Shown piece by piece: positions 15,308 through 27,922 of a DNA stretch of 64,000 nucleotides. The stretch's first letter is position 1. Each line of letters begins with the position of its first letter. A program made the translations under genes and the position numbers. The notes beneath the pieces were generated by a model, which saw only the letters and a program-made list of their open reading frames with translations, made no database searches and had not been told where the DNA came from. The DNA comes from Massilia eurypsychrophila (GTDB lineage: Bacteria; Pseudomonadota; Gammaproteobacteria; Burkholderiales; Burkholderiaceae_D): positions 62,001 to 126,000 of the forward strand of contig NZ_PDOC01000002.1 of assembly GCF_002760655.1 (NCBI RefSeq). Direction: 5' to 3'.

Positions 15308-16957
15308 ATGGCTTTATTGGATGTACTAGACAAGGAACGCACCATTGCGGCTCCGAGTTTTAACCGTTGGCTGGTGCCGCCCGCGGCGCTGGCCATTCAC
15401 CTGTGCATCGGTATGGCGTATGGCTTCTCCGTGTTCTGGCTGCCGCTGTCGCGCGCGATCGGCATCAAGGATCCGGTCGTTTGCGCCAAGGAAATGAGCC
15501 TGCTGGCCGAACTGTTCACCACCACCTGCGACTGGAAAATCTCGTCGCTCGGCTGGATGTACACGCTGTTCTTCGTCTTCCTCGGCTCGTCCGCTGCACT
15601 GTTCGGCGGCTGGCTCGAACGCGCCGGCCCACGCAAGGCCGGTGTCGTGTCGGCGCTGTGCTGGTGCGGCGGCCTGATCATCTCGGCGATCGGCATCTAC
15701 AAGCACCAGATGTGGATGATGTGGCTCGGCTCCGGCGTGATCGGCGGCATTGGCCTCGGCCTCGGCTACATCTCGCCCGTCTCGACCCTGATCAAATGGT
15801 TCCCGGACCGCCGCGGCATGGCGACCGGCATGGCCATCATGGGCTTCGGCGGCGGCGCCGTCATCGGCGCGCCGATGGCTGCCGAACTGATGAAACACTT
15901 CGCCACCCCGACCTCCGTCGGCGTGTGGGAAACCTTCGTCGTCATGGCCGTCATCTACTTCGTCTTCATGATGGCCGGCGCCCTGTCGTACCGCGTGCCG
16001 GCCTCGGGCTGGAAGCCGGCCGGCTGGACGCCGCCGGTCAACGCCAAGACCAACACCATGATTACGCAGCGCCACGTGCACGTCAAACGCGTCTGGGGCA
16101 TTCCGCAGTTCTGGCTGATCTGGTGGGTACTGTGCCTGAACGTGACCGCCGGCATCGGCATCCTGGGCATGGCGTCGCCACTGCTGCAGGAAATCTTCGG
16201 CGGCAAGCTGATCGGCGTCGACCTGGCGTTCAACGACCTGTCGGTCGCGCAGAAAGCGTCGATCGCGGCGGTCGGCGCCAGTTTCGCCGGCCTGCTGTCG
16301 CTGTTTAACATCGGTGGTCGCTTCGTCTGGGCATCGTGTTCGGATTACCTCGGCCGCAAGCCGACCTACTCGATCTTCCTGGTGCTCGGCTTCATCCTGT
16401 ACATGTCGATTCCAAGTTCGGCCCACGCCAACAACCTGTTCCTGTTCGTCGCCGCGTTCTGCATCATCCTGTCGATGTACGGCGGCGGTTTCGCCACCGT
16501 GCCGGCCTACCTGGCCGACCTGTTCGGCACCCAGATGGTGGGGGCGATCCACGGCCGCCTGCTGACGGCATGGTCGGCGGCCGGCGTGTTCGGTCCGGTG
16601 CTGGTCAACTACATCCGCGAATACCAGATCGCCAATGGTGTGCCGAAGGCGCAGGCGTATGATGTAACGATGTATGTGCTGGCCGGGATGATTGCGCTGG
16701 GCCTGCTGTGCAACCTGATGGTGCGTCCGATCGCCGACAAGTACTTCATGACCGACGACGAACTCGCTGTCGAGAAGAAGCTGGCGCACGACCGCGATGT
16801 CAGCGTCAACGCCGGCATGGCCGGCAAGGGCGGCGGCGGCGTGGTGGCAATCAACCGCAACCCGGCTGTCACGGCCTTTGCCTGGGCCGCAGTGGGCATC
16901 CCGCTGTCGATCGGCATCTGGCTGACCTTGCAAAAAGCAGCCGTGTTCTTTAAGTAA
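15308..16957 (+). CDS. OFA family oxalate/formate transporter (MFS)
   Basis: 549 residues, inner-membrane major facilitator with about 12-14 hydrophobic segments. The start region LVPPAALAIHLCIGMAYGFSVFWLPLSR and later SPVSTLIKWFPDRRGMATGMAIMGFGGGA are characteristic of the OFA (oxalate:formate antiporter) family. The cytosolic loop near residue 240 (NAKTNTMITQRHVHVKRVW) and SCSDYLGRKPTY (MFS loop motif) are also typical. It is longer than OxlT (about 420) because of an N-terminal extension and a C-terminal pair of segments around AVTAFAWAAVGIPLSIGIWL. GGAGTGA precedes the ATG. Being followed directly by formate dehydrogenase genes, formate (or oxalate/formate) uptake is the likely role. Confidence 0.85.
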   Translation: MALLDVLDKERTIAAPSFNRWLVPPAALAIHLCIGMAYGFSVFWLPLSRAIGIKDPVVCAKEMSLLAELFTTTCDWKISSLGWMYTLFFVFLGSSAALFGGWLERAGPRKAGVVSALCWCGGLIISAIGIYKHQMWMMWLGSGVIGGIGLGLGYISPVSTLIKWFPDRRGMATGMAIMGFGGGAVIGAPMAAELMKHFATPTSVGVWETFVVMAVIYFVFMMAGALSYRVPASGWKPAGWTPPVNAKTNTMITQRHVHVKRVWGIPQFWLIWWVLCLNVTAGIGILGMASPLLQEIFGGKLIGVDLAFNDLSVAQKASIAAVGASFAGLLSLFNIGGRFVWASCSDYLGRKPTYSIFLVLGFILYMSIPSSAHANNLFLFVAAFCIILSMYGGGFATVPAYLADLFGTQMVGAIHGRLLTAWSAAGVFGPVLVNYIREYQIANGVPKAQAYDVTMYVLAGMIALGLLCNLMVRPIADKYFMTDDELAVEKKLAHDRDVSVNAGMAGKGGGGVVAINRNPAVTAFAWAAVGIPLSIGIWLTLQKAAVFFK

Positions 16958-16970
16958 GCTCACATCGAGC

Positions 16971-17034
16971 GTCAATGAGTCATTGACACTGCAACAAACC
17001 TTCGCCAGGGCGAGCCGTCGCGCCTGCCCTGGCG
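16971..17034. promoter_or_regulatory. Two inverted repeats before the formate dehydrogenase genes
   Basis: GTCAATGA-G-TCATTGAC (16971-16987) is a perfect 8-bp-arm palindrome 14 bases after the transporter stop. CGCCAGGGC (17003-17011) and GCCCTGGCG (17026-17034) form a 9-bp stem with a 14-base loop 30 bases before the next ATG. No T run follows, so these look like an mRNA-processing, attenuation or operator feature rather than a simple terminator. Confidence 0.45.
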
Positions 17035-17064
17035 CTCGTTCCTCTCGTTCTACCGGACAAAGCA

Positions 17065-18764
<1,700 letters not shown>

Positions 18765-18768
<4 letters not shown>

Positions 18769-21584
18769 ATGCGATATCCAGATTGAACCGCGTGGCCCTG
18801 CAAGGCGTGGCCGTCACTTTCGACATCAACGGCCGCACGGTCGAAGCGCTGTCGACCGAAACGCTGATCGAAGTGGCCGACCGCGAGGGGATCGAGATCC
18901 CGCGCCTGTGCTACCGCGAAGGCATGGAAGTGGTCGGCAACTGCCGCTCCTGCATGGTCGAGATCAACGGCGAACGCGTGCTCGCGCCCTCGTGCTGCCG
19001 CTACCCGACCGAAGGCATGAAGGTCGTCACCGACAGCCCGCGGGCGGTGGCGTCGCAAAAGATGGTGCTCGAGCTGCTGCTGTCGGACATGCCGGAAACC
19101 GAATACACGCGCCACAACGAAGTGGACTTCTGGGCGCGCAAGCTCGCCGTCGGCAAGCCGCGCTTTGCCGCGCGCCGCCAGCCGCGGCAAGACGCGTCGC
19201 ACGCGGCCATCACCGTCAACCTCGACGCCTGCATCCAGTGCACCCGCTGCGTGCGCGCCTGCCGCGACGAACAGGTCAACGACGTCATCGGCCTGGCGTT
19301 TCGCGGCGACCACGCCAAGATCGTGTTCGACATGGACGACCCGATGGGCAACTCCACCTGCGTGGCCTGCGGCGAATGCGTGCAGGCCTGCCCGACCGGC
19401 GCCCTGATGCCGGCGCGCGAAGTGGCGCTGACGGTGCCCGACAAGAAGGTCGATTCGGTCTGCCCTTACTGCGGCGTTGGCTGCCAGCTGACCTACAACG
19501 TCAAGGACAACAAGATCCTGTTCGTCGAGGGCCGCGACGGCCCGGCCAACCACGAGCGCCTGTGCGTCAAGGGCCGCTACGGCTTCGACTACGCGCACCA
19601 TCCGCACCGCCTGACGGTGCCGCTGATCCGCCGCGCCGACGCGCCGAAGTCGGGCGACTTCGTGATGGACCCCGACCGCGTGATGGACGTGTTCCGCGAA
19701 GCGACCTGGGAAGAAGCGCTGGCGCTGGCCGGCGGCACCCTGTCGAACATCCGCGACACCCACGGCAAGAAATCGCTGGCCGGCTTCGGTTCGGCCAAGG
19801 GCAGCAACGAGGAAGCCTACCTGTTCCAGAAGCTGGTGCGCACCGGATTTGGCAGCAACAACGTCGACCACTGCACCCGCCTGTGCCACGCCTCGTCGGT
19901 GGCGGCGCTGCTGGAAGGCATCGGATCGGGCGCGGTGTCGAACCCGGTGATGGACGTGACGAAAGCCGAAGTGGTGATCGTCATCGGCGCCAACCCGACC
20001 GTCAACCACCCGGTGGCCGCCACCTGGATCAAGAACGCCGTCAAGAACGGCACCAAGCTGGTGGTGTGCGATCCGCGCCGCTCGGACCTGGCGCGCATGT
20101 CGCACCGCTACCTGCAGTTCAAGCCCGACACCGACGTCGCCATGCTCAACGCGATGATGCACGTGATCGTCCACGAGAACCTGGTCGACGCCGACTTCAT
20201 CGCCAGCCGCACCATCGGCTACGATGAACTGAAGCAGAATGTCGAAGGCTACAGCCCCGAGCTGATGGCGCCGATCTGCGGCATCGACGCCGACACGCTG
20301 CGCTACGTGGCGCGCCTGTACGCCACCTCGAAGGGCTCGATGATCCTGTGGGGGATGGGCATTTCGCAGCACATCCACGGCACCGACAACGCGCGCTGCC
20401 TGATCGCGCTGGCCTTGATGACGGGCCAGATCGGCCGTCCCGGCACCGGCCTGCATCCACTGCGCGGCCAGAACAACGTGCAGGGCGCCTCCGACGCCGG
20501 CCTGATCCCGATGATGTTCCCGGACTACCAGCGGGTCGACAATCCGGCCGTGCGCGCCAAGTTCGAAGCGGCCTGGAACACGCCGCTCGACGGCACGCCT
20601 GGCCTGACCGTCGTCGAGATCATGCACGCCATCAAGGCGGGACAGATCCGCGGCATGTACATCATGGGCGAGAACCCGGCCATGTCGGACCCCGACGCCA
20701 ACCACGCGCGCGAGTCGCTCGCCGCGCTCGAGCACCTGGTGGTGCAGGACATCTTCCTGACCGAGACCTGCTACCTGGCCGACGTCATCCTGCCAGCTTC
20801 CGCGTTCCCGGAAAAGACCGGCAGCTTCACCAACACCGATCGCACGGTGCAGATGGGCCGCCAGGCGATCGACCCGCCGGGCCAGGCCAAGCAGGACCTG
20901 TGGATCTTGCAGGAGTTGGCCAGGCGCCTCGGCCTGGACTGGAACTACCAGCACGTGTCGGAAGTGTTCGACGAGATGCGCCACACCATGCCCAGCATCG
21001 GCGGCATCACGTGGGATCGCCTCGAGCGCGAACACTCCGTCACCTACCCGTGCGTGGCCGAAGGCGACCCGGGCGACCCGGTGGTGTTTATCGAGACGTT
21101 CCCGCGCGACTCCGGCCGCGCGCGCTTCGTCCCGGCCGACATCATCCCGGCCGACGAGCGGCCCGACACGGCCTACCCGCTGGTCCTGATCACCGGGCGC
21201 CAGCTGGAGCACTGGCACACCGGCAGCATGACGCGCCGCACCGCGGTGCTCGACGCCCTCGAGCCCGATCCGGTGGCGCTGGTGCACCCGCTCGACCTGG
21301 CCGGCATGGGCGGCAAGCCGGGCGACGTCATCACCATCGAGTCGCGCCGCGGCAAGGTAACGCTGTACGCGCGGGCCGACGACAGTTCGCCGCGCGGCGC
21401 CATCTTCGTGCCGTTCTGCTACTACGAGGCAGCCATCAACAAGCTGACCAACGCCGCGCTCGACCCGTTCGGCAAGATCCCCGAGTTCAAGTACTGCGCG
21501 ATCCGCGTGGCGCTGGGCGGCGAGGTCGAAGCGCAGAGCAGCTACGGCGGCGGCCAGGTATTGCGGAGGTTGACACCGGCGTGA
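18765..21584 (+). CDS. NAD-dependent formate dehydrogenase alpha (catalytic) subunit
   Basis: 939 residues from the ATG at 18765, coupled to the beta gene. Order of domains: [2Fe-2S] ferredoxin-like (CYREGMEVVGNCRSCMVEI...SCCR, residues 46-90); NuoG-type His/Cys region; two [4Fe-4S] sites (CIQCTRCVRACRDEQ and CVACGECVQACPTG); an Fe4S4 site CPYCGVGCQLTYN; then the molybdopterin oxidoreductase body with metal-ligand Cys in CTRLCHASSV followed by the conserved His, and a C-terminal molydopterin-binding domain (TGRQLEHWHTGSMTRR). It oxidises formate to CO2. Cys rather than Sec is the ligand. The neighbouring tungstate transporter suggests W as the metal. No FdhD/FdsC-type chaperone gene is in the cluster. 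Confidence 0.92.
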
Positions 21585-21606
21585 CGATCGATCCACAGGG
21601 CGCCTG

Positions 21607-22314
21607 ATGCCCATCCTCGACGCCATCCGCGCGGCCTTCGCCCTGCTGCTGTCGGGCGACGCCGCCCTGTGGACCATCGTCTGGATTTCGCTCAAGACGA
21701 GCGTCGTCGGCCTGCTGCTGGCCGCGCCGGTCGCCATCGTGCTCGGCTACGCGATCGCCAGCTTCCGCTTTGGCGGGCGGCGCCTGGTGATCTGGCTGGT
21801 GCAGGCGTCGCTGTCGATGCCGACCGTGCTCATTGGCCTGCTGCTGTACCTGATGCTGTCGCGCCAGGGGCCGATGGGCGGCCTGCAATGGCTGTTTTCG
21901 CAAAGCGGCATCATCGCCGGCCAGTGCCTGATCGCGCTGCCGGTGCTGCTGGCGTATACGCTGGCGGCGGTGCAGGCGGCCGATCCGCGCTACGCCGAAA
22001 CGGCGATCACCCTCGGCGCCGGCCGCTGGCGCGTGATGGCGACGGTGCTGTTCGAGGCGCGCTTTGGCGTCATGGCCGCCGTCATCAGCGGCTTTGGGCG
22101 AGTGATTTCGGAAGTCGGCTGCGCCCTCATGGTGGGCGGGAACATCGCCGGCGAAACGCGCACCATCACCACCGCCATCGCGCTCGAAACGAGCAAGGGC
22201 GAGTTCGCCCAGGGCATTGCGCTGGGCATTGTGCTGATCGTCGTCGCGCTGGCGATGAACGGCGCGCTGATGCTGGCGCAGGGTGACGCCCACGCCGCGC
22301 GGGGGCGGCTATGA
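21607..22314 (+). CDS. tupB: Tungstate ABC transporter permease
   Basis: 235 residues, inner membrane, about five to six helices. The EAA loop (TAITLGAGRWRVMATVLFEARFGV) is typical of ABC oxyanion permeases of the Tup/Mod type; SEVGCALMVGGNIAGETRTITTAIALE matches the conserved C-terminal segment of TupB. It starts 22 bases after the formate dehydrogenase alpha stop, so it is co-transcribed with it, and overlaps the ATPase gene by four bases. Assignment to tungstate rather than molybdate rests mainly on the TupA-type binding protein encoded two genes later. Confidence 0.85.
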   Translation: MPILDAIRAAFALLLSGDAALWTIVWISLKTSVVGLLLAAPVAIVLGYAIASFRFGGRRLVIWLVQASLSMPTVLIGLLLYLMLSRQGPMGGLQWLFSQSGIIAGQCLIALPVLLAYTLAAVQAADPRYAETAITLGAGRWRVMATVLFEARFGVMAAVISGFGRVISEVGCALMVGGNIAGETRTITTAIALETSKGEFAQGIALGIVLIVVALAMNGALMLAQGDAHAARGRL

Positions 22315-22970
22315 GCAGCCTGATGATGGTCGGCCGGCTGCGCCGCCAGCACGGCGAACGGGTCGTCTTCGACATCGCCGACTTCTCGCTCGATGTGGCC
22401 ACCGCCTACGTCCTGACCGGCATCAACGGCGCCGGCAAGACCACCTTGCTGCGCATGCTCGGCGGGCTCGACAAGAGTGAGCCGTCGTCGCTGCTGTGGT
22501 GCGGCCAGCTGCTGCAGCTTGCGCCCTACCCGCCCGAGCTGCGCGCCGGCGTCGTCTACGTGCACCAGGACCCGATCATGTTCTCCACCAGCGTCGCCCA
22601 CAACATCGGCTACGGCCTGGCCGCGCGAGGCGTGGTCGGCGCACGCCTGGCGCAAACGGTGGAAGCGGCGATGGTGTGGGCAGGGGTCACGCACCTGCGC
22701 GACGCCAACCCGGCCAGCCTGTCGGGCGGCGAGAAGCAGCGCATCGCGCTGGCGCGCGCCAAGGTGCTCGCGCCGAAGCTGCTGCTGCTCGACGAGCCGA
22801 CCGCCAACCTCGATGGCGCCGCGCGCGAGCAGGTCATCGCGCTGATTCCGGCGCTGCTCGAAGCCGGCACCACCGTCGTCATCGCCTGCCACGACCGCGA
22901 CCTGATCGGCCTGCCCGGCGTGCGCCGCCTGAAGCTGCGCGACGGCGACCTGATTTATCGATTCAGCTAA
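22311..22970 (+). CDS. tupC: Tungstate ABC transporter ATP-binding protein
   Basis: 219 residues, a compact ABC ATPase. Walker A GINGAGKTTLL (residues 38-48), Q-loop VHQDPIMF, signature LSGGEKQRIALARA, Walker B LLLLDEPTANLD and H-loop IACHDRDLIG are all present. It lacks the C-terminal regulatory (MOP) domain of ModC, as expected for TupC. ATGA overlap with the permease and 10 bases to the binding-protein gene. Confidence 0.85.
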   Translation: MSSLMMVGRLRRQHGERVVFDIADFSLDVATAYVLTGINGAGKTTLLRMLGGLDKSEPSSLLWCGQLLQLAPYPPELRAGVVYVHQDPIMFSTSVAHNIGYGLAARGVVGARLAQTVEAAMVWAGVTHLRDANPASLSGGEKQRIALARAKVLAPKLLLLDEPTANLDGAAREQVIALIPALLEAGTTVVIACHDRDLIGLPGVRRLKLRDGDLIYRFS

Positions 22971-22980
22971 AAGGACCACC

Positions 22981-23790
22981 ATGAAAGCCGTTCAGCTCAT
23001 CGCCGCCATCGCCCTCGCCTGCAGCCCGCTCCTGGTTCAGGCGCAGGCGCAGGTGCTGCGCATGTCCACCACCACGAGCACCGAAAACTCCGGCCTGCTG
23101 GCGTGGCTGCTGCCGGCCTTCGAGGCGCGCGCCGGCATCAAGGTGCAGGTCATCTCGGTCGGCACCGGCAAGGCGCTGGAGCTGGCGAAGAACGGCGACG
23201 TCGACGTCACCCTGGTGCACGCGCGCGCGGCCGAAGACAAGTTCGTCGCCGACGGCTACGGCATCGACCGGCGCGATGTGATGTACAACGACTTCGTCAT
23301 CGCCGGGCCGGTATCCGACCCGGCCGGCATCAAGGGCAGCAAGGATGTCACTGGCGCGATGGGCAGGATCGCCGCCGGCGGCGCCAAGTTCATCTCGCGC
23401 GGCGACGCCTCCGGCACCGACGTGATGGAAAAGAGCTACTGGAAACTGGCCGGCACGCTGCCGGCCGGCAGCCGCTACATCTCGGCGGGACTGGGCATGG
23501 GCGAAGTGCTGACGATGGCGGCCGAACTGCAGGCCTACACGCTGACCGACCGCGCCACCTACAGCACCTACAAGGCCAAGACCGGCCTGGATATCATGGT
23601 CGAAGGCGACCCGAAGATGTACAACCCGTACGGCATCATCACCGTCAACCCGGCGCGCCATCCGGGTGTCAATGCCAAGGGCGCGCGCGCGCTGACCGAC
23701 TGGATCACGTCCAGCGAAGGCCAGCAGAAGATCGCAACGTTCCGCCCGGCCGGCCAGCAGCTGTTCTTCCCGTCGGCCAAGGCGCGCTGA
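22981..23790 (+). CDS. tupA: Tungstate-binding periplasmic protein
   Basis: 269 residues. Signal peptide MKAVQLIAAIALACSPLLVQ-AQA. The mature N-terminus RMSTTTSTENSGLLAWLLP carries the TTTST-x-[ND]-SGLL oxyanion-binding motif that distinguishes TupA from ModA, followed by ISVGTGKALELAKNGDVDVTLVHA and MYNDFVIAGPVSDPAGI. This is a strong signature for high-affinity tungstate (less often molybdate) binding. Last gene of the formate module; it converges on a PNPOx-type gene with a 12-base gap. Confidence 0.88.
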   Translation: MKAVQLIAAIALACSPLLVQAQAQVLRMSTTTSTENSGLLAWLLPAFEARAGIKVQVISVGTGKALELAKNGDVDVTLVHARAAEDKFVADGYGIDRRDVMYNDFVIAGPVSDPAGIKGSKDVTGAMGRIAAGGAKFISRGDASGTDVMEKSYWKLAGTLPAGSRYISAGLGMGEVLTMAAELQAYTLTDRATYSTYKAKTGLDIMVEGDPKMYNPYGIITVNPARHPGVNAKGARALTDWITSSEGQQKIATFRPAGQQLFFPSAKAR

Positions 23791-23802
23791 CCTGAGGCAG
23801 CT

Positions 23803-24291
23803 TTAGACGGCGTGCACCGCTTCGTGCAGGTCGAACGTGTCGGTGTGGCCGAAGCCGCGCGTGTAGTCGAGCAGCGCCAGCCGCTGCGGTGTGATGCGGA
23901 TGAACAGCATCCCCGGCCACGGCAAGACTTGTGGCTCGGTGATGATGCGCGCGTAGTCGGGCAGCTTGTGCAGCAGCAGCGCGCCGGCAAAACTGAGCTC
24001 GGCCGGCTCGGTGATGAAGGCGGCGCGGCCGTCGATCGACATGCCCTGGATCTCGCTCCAGGTGTCGTAGGGCGCGTTGACGGTCAGCGCCACCCGCGCA
24101 TCGCGGCCCAGGTCGTGCGCCTTGCCGCCGTCGATCGAGATGGCCGCGTAGATGATCAGATCCTCGCAGGCGAAATTGACCGTCGACGCGTGCGGCGAGC
24201 CGTCGGCGCGCACGGTGGCCAGCGTCAGCTCGCGGGCGGCGCCGAGAATCTTCGCTGCCAGTTCAAGGGTAGTGGAATCGAGTTGCTGCAT
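23803..24291 (-). CDS. Pyridoxamine 5'-phosphate oxidase-like (FMN split-barrel) protein
   Basis: 162 residues. ELTLATVRADGSPHASTVNF and the following Asp/Gly-rich strand pattern (AHDLGRDARVALTVNAPYD) are typical of the PNPOx-like split barrel that binds FMN or F420/haem. WSEIQGMSIDGRAAFIT is the conserved second-half motif. Too short for true PdxH and without its C-terminal substrate residues, so a general stress/oxidoreductase role is more likely. On the same strand as, and 21 bases downstream of, the phosphoketolase gene, hence probably in the xfp-ackA transcription unit. Confidence 0.75.
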   Translation of the reverse strand: MQQLDSTTLELAAKILGAARELTLATVRADGSPHASTVNFACEDLIIYAAISIDGGKAHDLGRDARVALTVNAPYDTWSEIQGMSIDGRAAFITEPAELSFAGALLLHKLPDYARIITEPQVLPWPGMLFIRITPQRLALLDYTRGFGHTDTFDLHEAVHAV

Positions 24292-24312
24292 GGTGTGCCT
24301 CCGATAAGTCGT

Positions 24313-26700
24313 TCAATGCGCGTTGTTGGGCGCGCCGGTGTTCCAGGTCCAGTCGAGAATGGACGGCATGTCGATGCCGTGTTCGCGGATATATGCGCTG
24401 TGCGCAGCAAGGCTGTCCTGGGCGAACTGCAGCGCCGCCTGGCGCACAGGCTGCAGCTTGGGCACGCGCTCGACGGCGGCGGCGAACAGGTGGAAGCGGT
24501 CGACCTGGTTGAGCACCACCATGTCGAACGGCGTCGTGGTGGTGCCCTCCTCGCGGAAACCGTGCACGTGGATGTTGGCGTGGTTGGCGCGCCGGTACGT
24601 GAGCCGGTGGATCAGCGACGGGTAGCCGTGGTAGGCGAAGATGACCGGCTTGTCGGTGGTAAACATGGTGTCGAACTGCGCCTCGTCCAGGCCGTGCGGG
24701 TGCACGTGGGCCGGCTGCAAGGTCATCAGGTCGACGACGTTGACGAGGCGCACGCTGAGCGTCGGAAAATGTTCGCGCAGCATCTGCACCGCAGCCAGCG
24801 CTTCCAGCGTCGGCACGTCGCCGGCGCACGCGAGCACGACGTCGACATCGTCGTCGCGGTCGTTGCTGGCCCATTCCCACACGCCGATGCCGGCGCGGCA
24901 ATGGGCGATGGCAGCGTCGATATCGAGCCACTGCGCTTCCGGATGCTTGCCGGCGACGATGACGTTGATCTTGTCGCGGCTGCGCAGGCAGTGATCGGTG
25001 ACGGCGAGCAGCGTGTTGGCGTCCGGCGGCAGATAGACGCGCACGATCTCGGCCTTCTTGTTGAGCACATGGTCGATGAAGCCCGGGTCCTGGTGGCTGG
25101 CGCCATTGTGGTCCTGGCGCCAGACGTGCGACGACAGCAGATAGTTGAGCGAGGCGATCGGCGCGCGCCAGGCGATGTCGTTGGCCGACTTGAGCCACTT
25201 GGCGTGCTGGTTGAACATCGAATCGACGATGTGGATGAACGCCTCGTAGCAGGAAAACATGCCGTGGCGGCCGGTCAGCAGATAGCCCTCGAGCCAGCCT
25301 TCGCATTGATGCTCGCTGAGCATTTCCATTACGCGGCCGTCGGCGGCGACATCTTCGTCGCCGGGCAGGATCTCGGCGGTCGAACAGCGAGCACTGGCCT
25401 CGAACACGGCGGCCCAGCGGTTCGACGCCGTTTCGTCCGGGCTGAAGATGCGGAAGTTGCTCATGTTTTGCTGCATCACGGCGCGCAGGTACTCGCCCTG
25501 CACGCGGGTCGATTCGGCCAGCGTGGCGCCAGGCGCCGCCACGTCGACGGCGAATTCATGCACGTCGGGCAGCACCAGGTCGCGCAGCAGCGCGCCGCCG
25601 TTGGCCACCGGATTGGCGCTCATGCGGCGCGCGCCGGCCGGCGCCAGTGCGCGCAGCGGCGCGATCAGCTTGCCGTCCGCATCGAACAGTTCATCGGGGG
25701 CATAGCTGTGCATCCATTGTTCCAGCAGCGCCAGGTGGCCTGGCTTGTGCATGTCGGCGATCGGCACCTGGTGCGCGCGGAAGGTGCCTTCGCTCGGCTT
25801 GCCGTCGACGGTCCGCGGACCGGTCCAGCCCTTGGGCGAGCGCAGCACGATCATCGGCCAGCGCGGCCGCTCGGTGAAACCGTTGGCGCGGGCGTCGCGC
25901 TGGATGGCGCCGATGCGCTGCACCACCAGGTCGAGCGTATCGGCCATCAGCCGGTGCATGGCGTCCGGATCGTCGCCTTCGACGAAGAACGGCTCGTAGC
26001 CGTAGCCGGTCATCAAGGCGGCCAGCTCGGCGCGCGGGATGCGCGCCAGCACAGTCGGCCCGGCAATCTTGTAGCCGTTCAGGTGCAGGATCGGCAGCAC
26101 GGCGCCGTCGTGGACCGGATTGAGGAACTTGTTCGAGTGCCAGCTCGTTGCCAGCGCGCCGGTCTCGGCTTCGCCGTCGCCGACCACGCAGGCGACGATC
26201 AGGTCGGGATTGTCGAAGGCGGCGCCGAAGGCGTGCGACAGGGAGTAGCCGAGTTCGCCGCCTTCGTGGATCGAGCCCGGCGTCTCGGCCGACACGTGGC
26301 TCGGGATCCCGCCGGGAAAGGAGAATTGCTTGAACAGGCGCCGCACGCCTTCCGCGTCTTGCGCGATGTCGGGATACACCTCGCTGTAGGTGTCTTCCAG
26401 GTAGGCATTGGCGACCAGGCCCGGGCCGCCATGGCCGGGACCGGTGACGTACAGCACCGACAGGTCATGCGCCAGGATGACCCGGTTCAGGTGCACGTAG
26501 ATGAAGTTGAGCCCGGGCGTCGTGCCCCAGTGGCCCAGCAGGCGCGGCTTGACGTGCGCCTGCGTCAGCGGCTGGCGCAGCATCGGGTTGTCGAGCAAAT
26601 AGATTTGCCCAACCGACAGGTAGTTGGCAGCGCGCCAGTACGCGTGCATGTTGCGCAGCGTTTCGGCGCTGGCGGCGGCCGGCACGGTCATGTCATCCAT
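24313..26700 (-). CDS. xfp: Xylulose-5-phosphate/fructose-6-phosphate phosphoketolase
   Basis: 795 residues from the ATG at 26700, chosen because GGAAGGGAAG precedes it; an in-frame ATG at 26718 has no ribosome-binding site. Thiamin diphosphate enzyme cleaving xylulose 5-P or fructose 6-P with phosphate to acetyl phosphate plus a shorter sugar phosphate. Motifs: [20 protein letters not shown] at the N-terminus, [27 protein letters not shown]-type ThDP site ([18 protein letters not shown]), [14 protein letters not shown], and [10 protein letters not shown] in the C-terminal half. The start overlaps the acetate kinase stop by eight bases, so acetyl phosphate is passed to AckA for ATP. Confidence 0.92.
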   Translation of the reverse strand: MDDMTVPAAASAETLRNMHAYWRAANYLSVGQIYLLDNPMLRQPLTQAHVKPRLLGHWGTTPGLNFIYVHLNRVILAHDLSVLYVTGPGHGGPGLVANAYLEDTYSEVYPDIAQDAEGVRRLFKQFSFPGGIPSHVSAETPGSIHEGGELGYSLSHAFGAAFDNPDLIVACVVGDGEAETGALATSWHSNKFLNPVHDGAVLPILHLNGYKIAGPTVLARIPRAELAALMTGYGYEPFFVEGDDPDAMHRLMADTLDLVVQRIGAIQRDARANGFTERPRWPMIVLRSPKGWTGPRTVDGKPSEGTFRAHQVPIADMHKPGHLALLEQWMHSYAPDELFDADGKLIAPLRALAPAGARRMSANPVANGGALLRDLVLPDVHEFAVDVAAPGATLAESTRVQGEYLRAVMQQNMSNFRIFSPDETASNRWAAVFEASARCSTAEILPGDEDVAADGRVMEMLSEHQCEGWLEGYLLTGRHGMFSCYEAFIHIVDSMFNQHAKWLKSANDIAWRAPIASLNYLLSSHVWRQDHNGASHQDPGFIDHVLNKKAEIVRVYLPPDANTLLAVTDHCLRSRDKINVIVAGKHPEAQWLDIDAAIAHCRAGIGVWEWASNDRDDDVDVVLACAGDVPTLEALAAVQMLREHFPTLSVRLVNVVDLMTLQPAHVHPHGLDEAQFDTMFTTDKPVIFAYHGYPSLIHRLTYRRANHANIHVHGFREEGTTTTPFDMVVLNQVDRFHLFAAAVERVPKLQPVRQAALQFAQDSLAAHSAYIREHGIDMPSILDWTWNTGAPNNAH

Positions 26701-27922
26701 GGACTTCCCTTCCGGCATCGCTGCCGTTGTCTTGACGCAGCAGCATGCGCGCCTCTTCGGCGATCATCCATTGCTCGTCGGTGTCAATGATGCGCACGCT
26801 GACGAGGCTGTCGTCGGCCGAAATGAGCGCGGCATTGGCGGCGTTGCGCGCCGGATCGAGGCGCACGCCGATGTGGGCCAGGCCCTCGCAGATGCGCTCG
26901 CGCGCCTCGGCCGAGTTGGCGCCGACCCCGGCGGTAAACACCAGCGTGGTCACGCCCTTGATGGCGGCGGCCATCGCGCCGATCGCCTTGCGTGCCTGGT
27001 AGCAGAACAGCTCGACGGCCTGGGCGGCGCGCGGGTCGGTGTGCTGGCGCGCCATCAGCTCGCGCAGGTCGCCGCTGCTGCCGGACACGCCCAGCAGGCC
27101 CGATTCGTGGTTGAGCATGTGGTTGAAGCGGGCCGGCTCCATGGCCTCGTTGCGGAAGCAGTGCCAGGCCAGGCCGGGATCGATGTCGCCGGAGCGGTTG
27201 CCCATGGCGATGCCGCCGGCGGGCGAGAAACCCATCGTGGTGTCGCGGCTTTGGCCGCCCTGTACGGCAGTGACGCTGGCGCCGCCGCCGAGGTGGGCGA
27301 GGATGACCTTGCCGGCGGCGGCGTCCGGCCCGATGATGCTGCCCAGCTGGCGCATCAGGTAGGCGCACGACAGGCCGTGGTAGCCGAAGCGCCTGACGCC
27401 GGCGTCGTAATAGCGGTGCGGAATGGCCATCATGCTGGCCACCGCCGGCATGCCGGCGTGGAAGGCGCTGTCGAAGCAGGCGATGTGGGTGACGTCCGGA
27501 TAGCGGCGGCGCAGCATTTCGATCAGGTGCAATTCTTGCGGCAAATGCTCGGGGTCGGCGGTGGCGCAGTCGTACAGCGCGCCGAGCAAGGCGCCGTCGA
27601 TTTTTTCGCATGCGGCGACATGCACGCCGCCATGGACGACGCGGTGCGCAATGGCCGCCAGCGACGCCGGCTCGAGCCGCGCGGCCAGCCAGTCGACCAG
27701 TACATTGACGGCGGTGACGCGGTCCGGAACGGCAAACGTGCGCTGCAGCGTATCGCCGCTGTCGGCGCCACGCACACTAAAGCAGCTACCGGAATGGCCG
27801 ATGCCGCTGATTTCGCCCTCGAATATCGCGGTCACGATCGGCGCGGTACTGAACAGGGCAAACTTGATGCTCGACGATCCGGCGTTGATCACCAATAGTT
27901 GTGGCTTGGCGGGAATGTTCAT
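26693..27922 (-). CDS. ackA: Acetate kinase
   Basis: 409 residues from the ATG at 27922 with GAGGAAA ribosome-binding site; a longer frame to 28015 has an unrelated N-terminus. Converts acetyl phosphate and ADP to acetate and ATP (reversible). Signature [16 protein letters not shown] at the N-terminus, [58 protein letters not shown] and [16 protein letters not shown] near the C-terminus, all canonical ASKHA kinase motifs. First gene of the unit ackA-xfp-(PNPOx-like). Confidence 0.93.
   Translation of the reverse strand: MNIPAKPQLLVINAGSSSIKFALFSTAPIVTAIFEGEISGIGHSGSCFSVRGADSGDTLQRTFAVPDRVTAVNVLVDWLAARLEPASLAAIAHRVVHGGVHVAACEKIDGALLGALYDCATADPEHLPQELHLIEMLRRRYPDVTHIACFDSAFHAGMPAVASMMAIPHRYYDAGVRRFGYHGLSCAYLMRQLGSIIGPDAAAGKVILAHLGGGASVTAVQGGQSRDTTMGFSPAGGIAMGNRSGDIDPGLAWHCFRNEAMEPARFNHMLNHESGLLGVSGSSGDLRELMARQHTDPRAAQAVELFCYQARKAIGAMAAAIKGVTTLVFTAGVGANSAEARERICEGLAHIGVRLDPARNAANAALISADDSLVSVRIIDTDEQWMIAEEARMLLRQDNGSDAGREVHG

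Noticed and set aside
23812-26790. 992-codon plus-strand ORF antisense to PNPOx-like and phosphoketolase genes
   Set aside because: Composition (VGRR, DVDH, GQ repeats) is that of an antisense frame; no start signal or domain.
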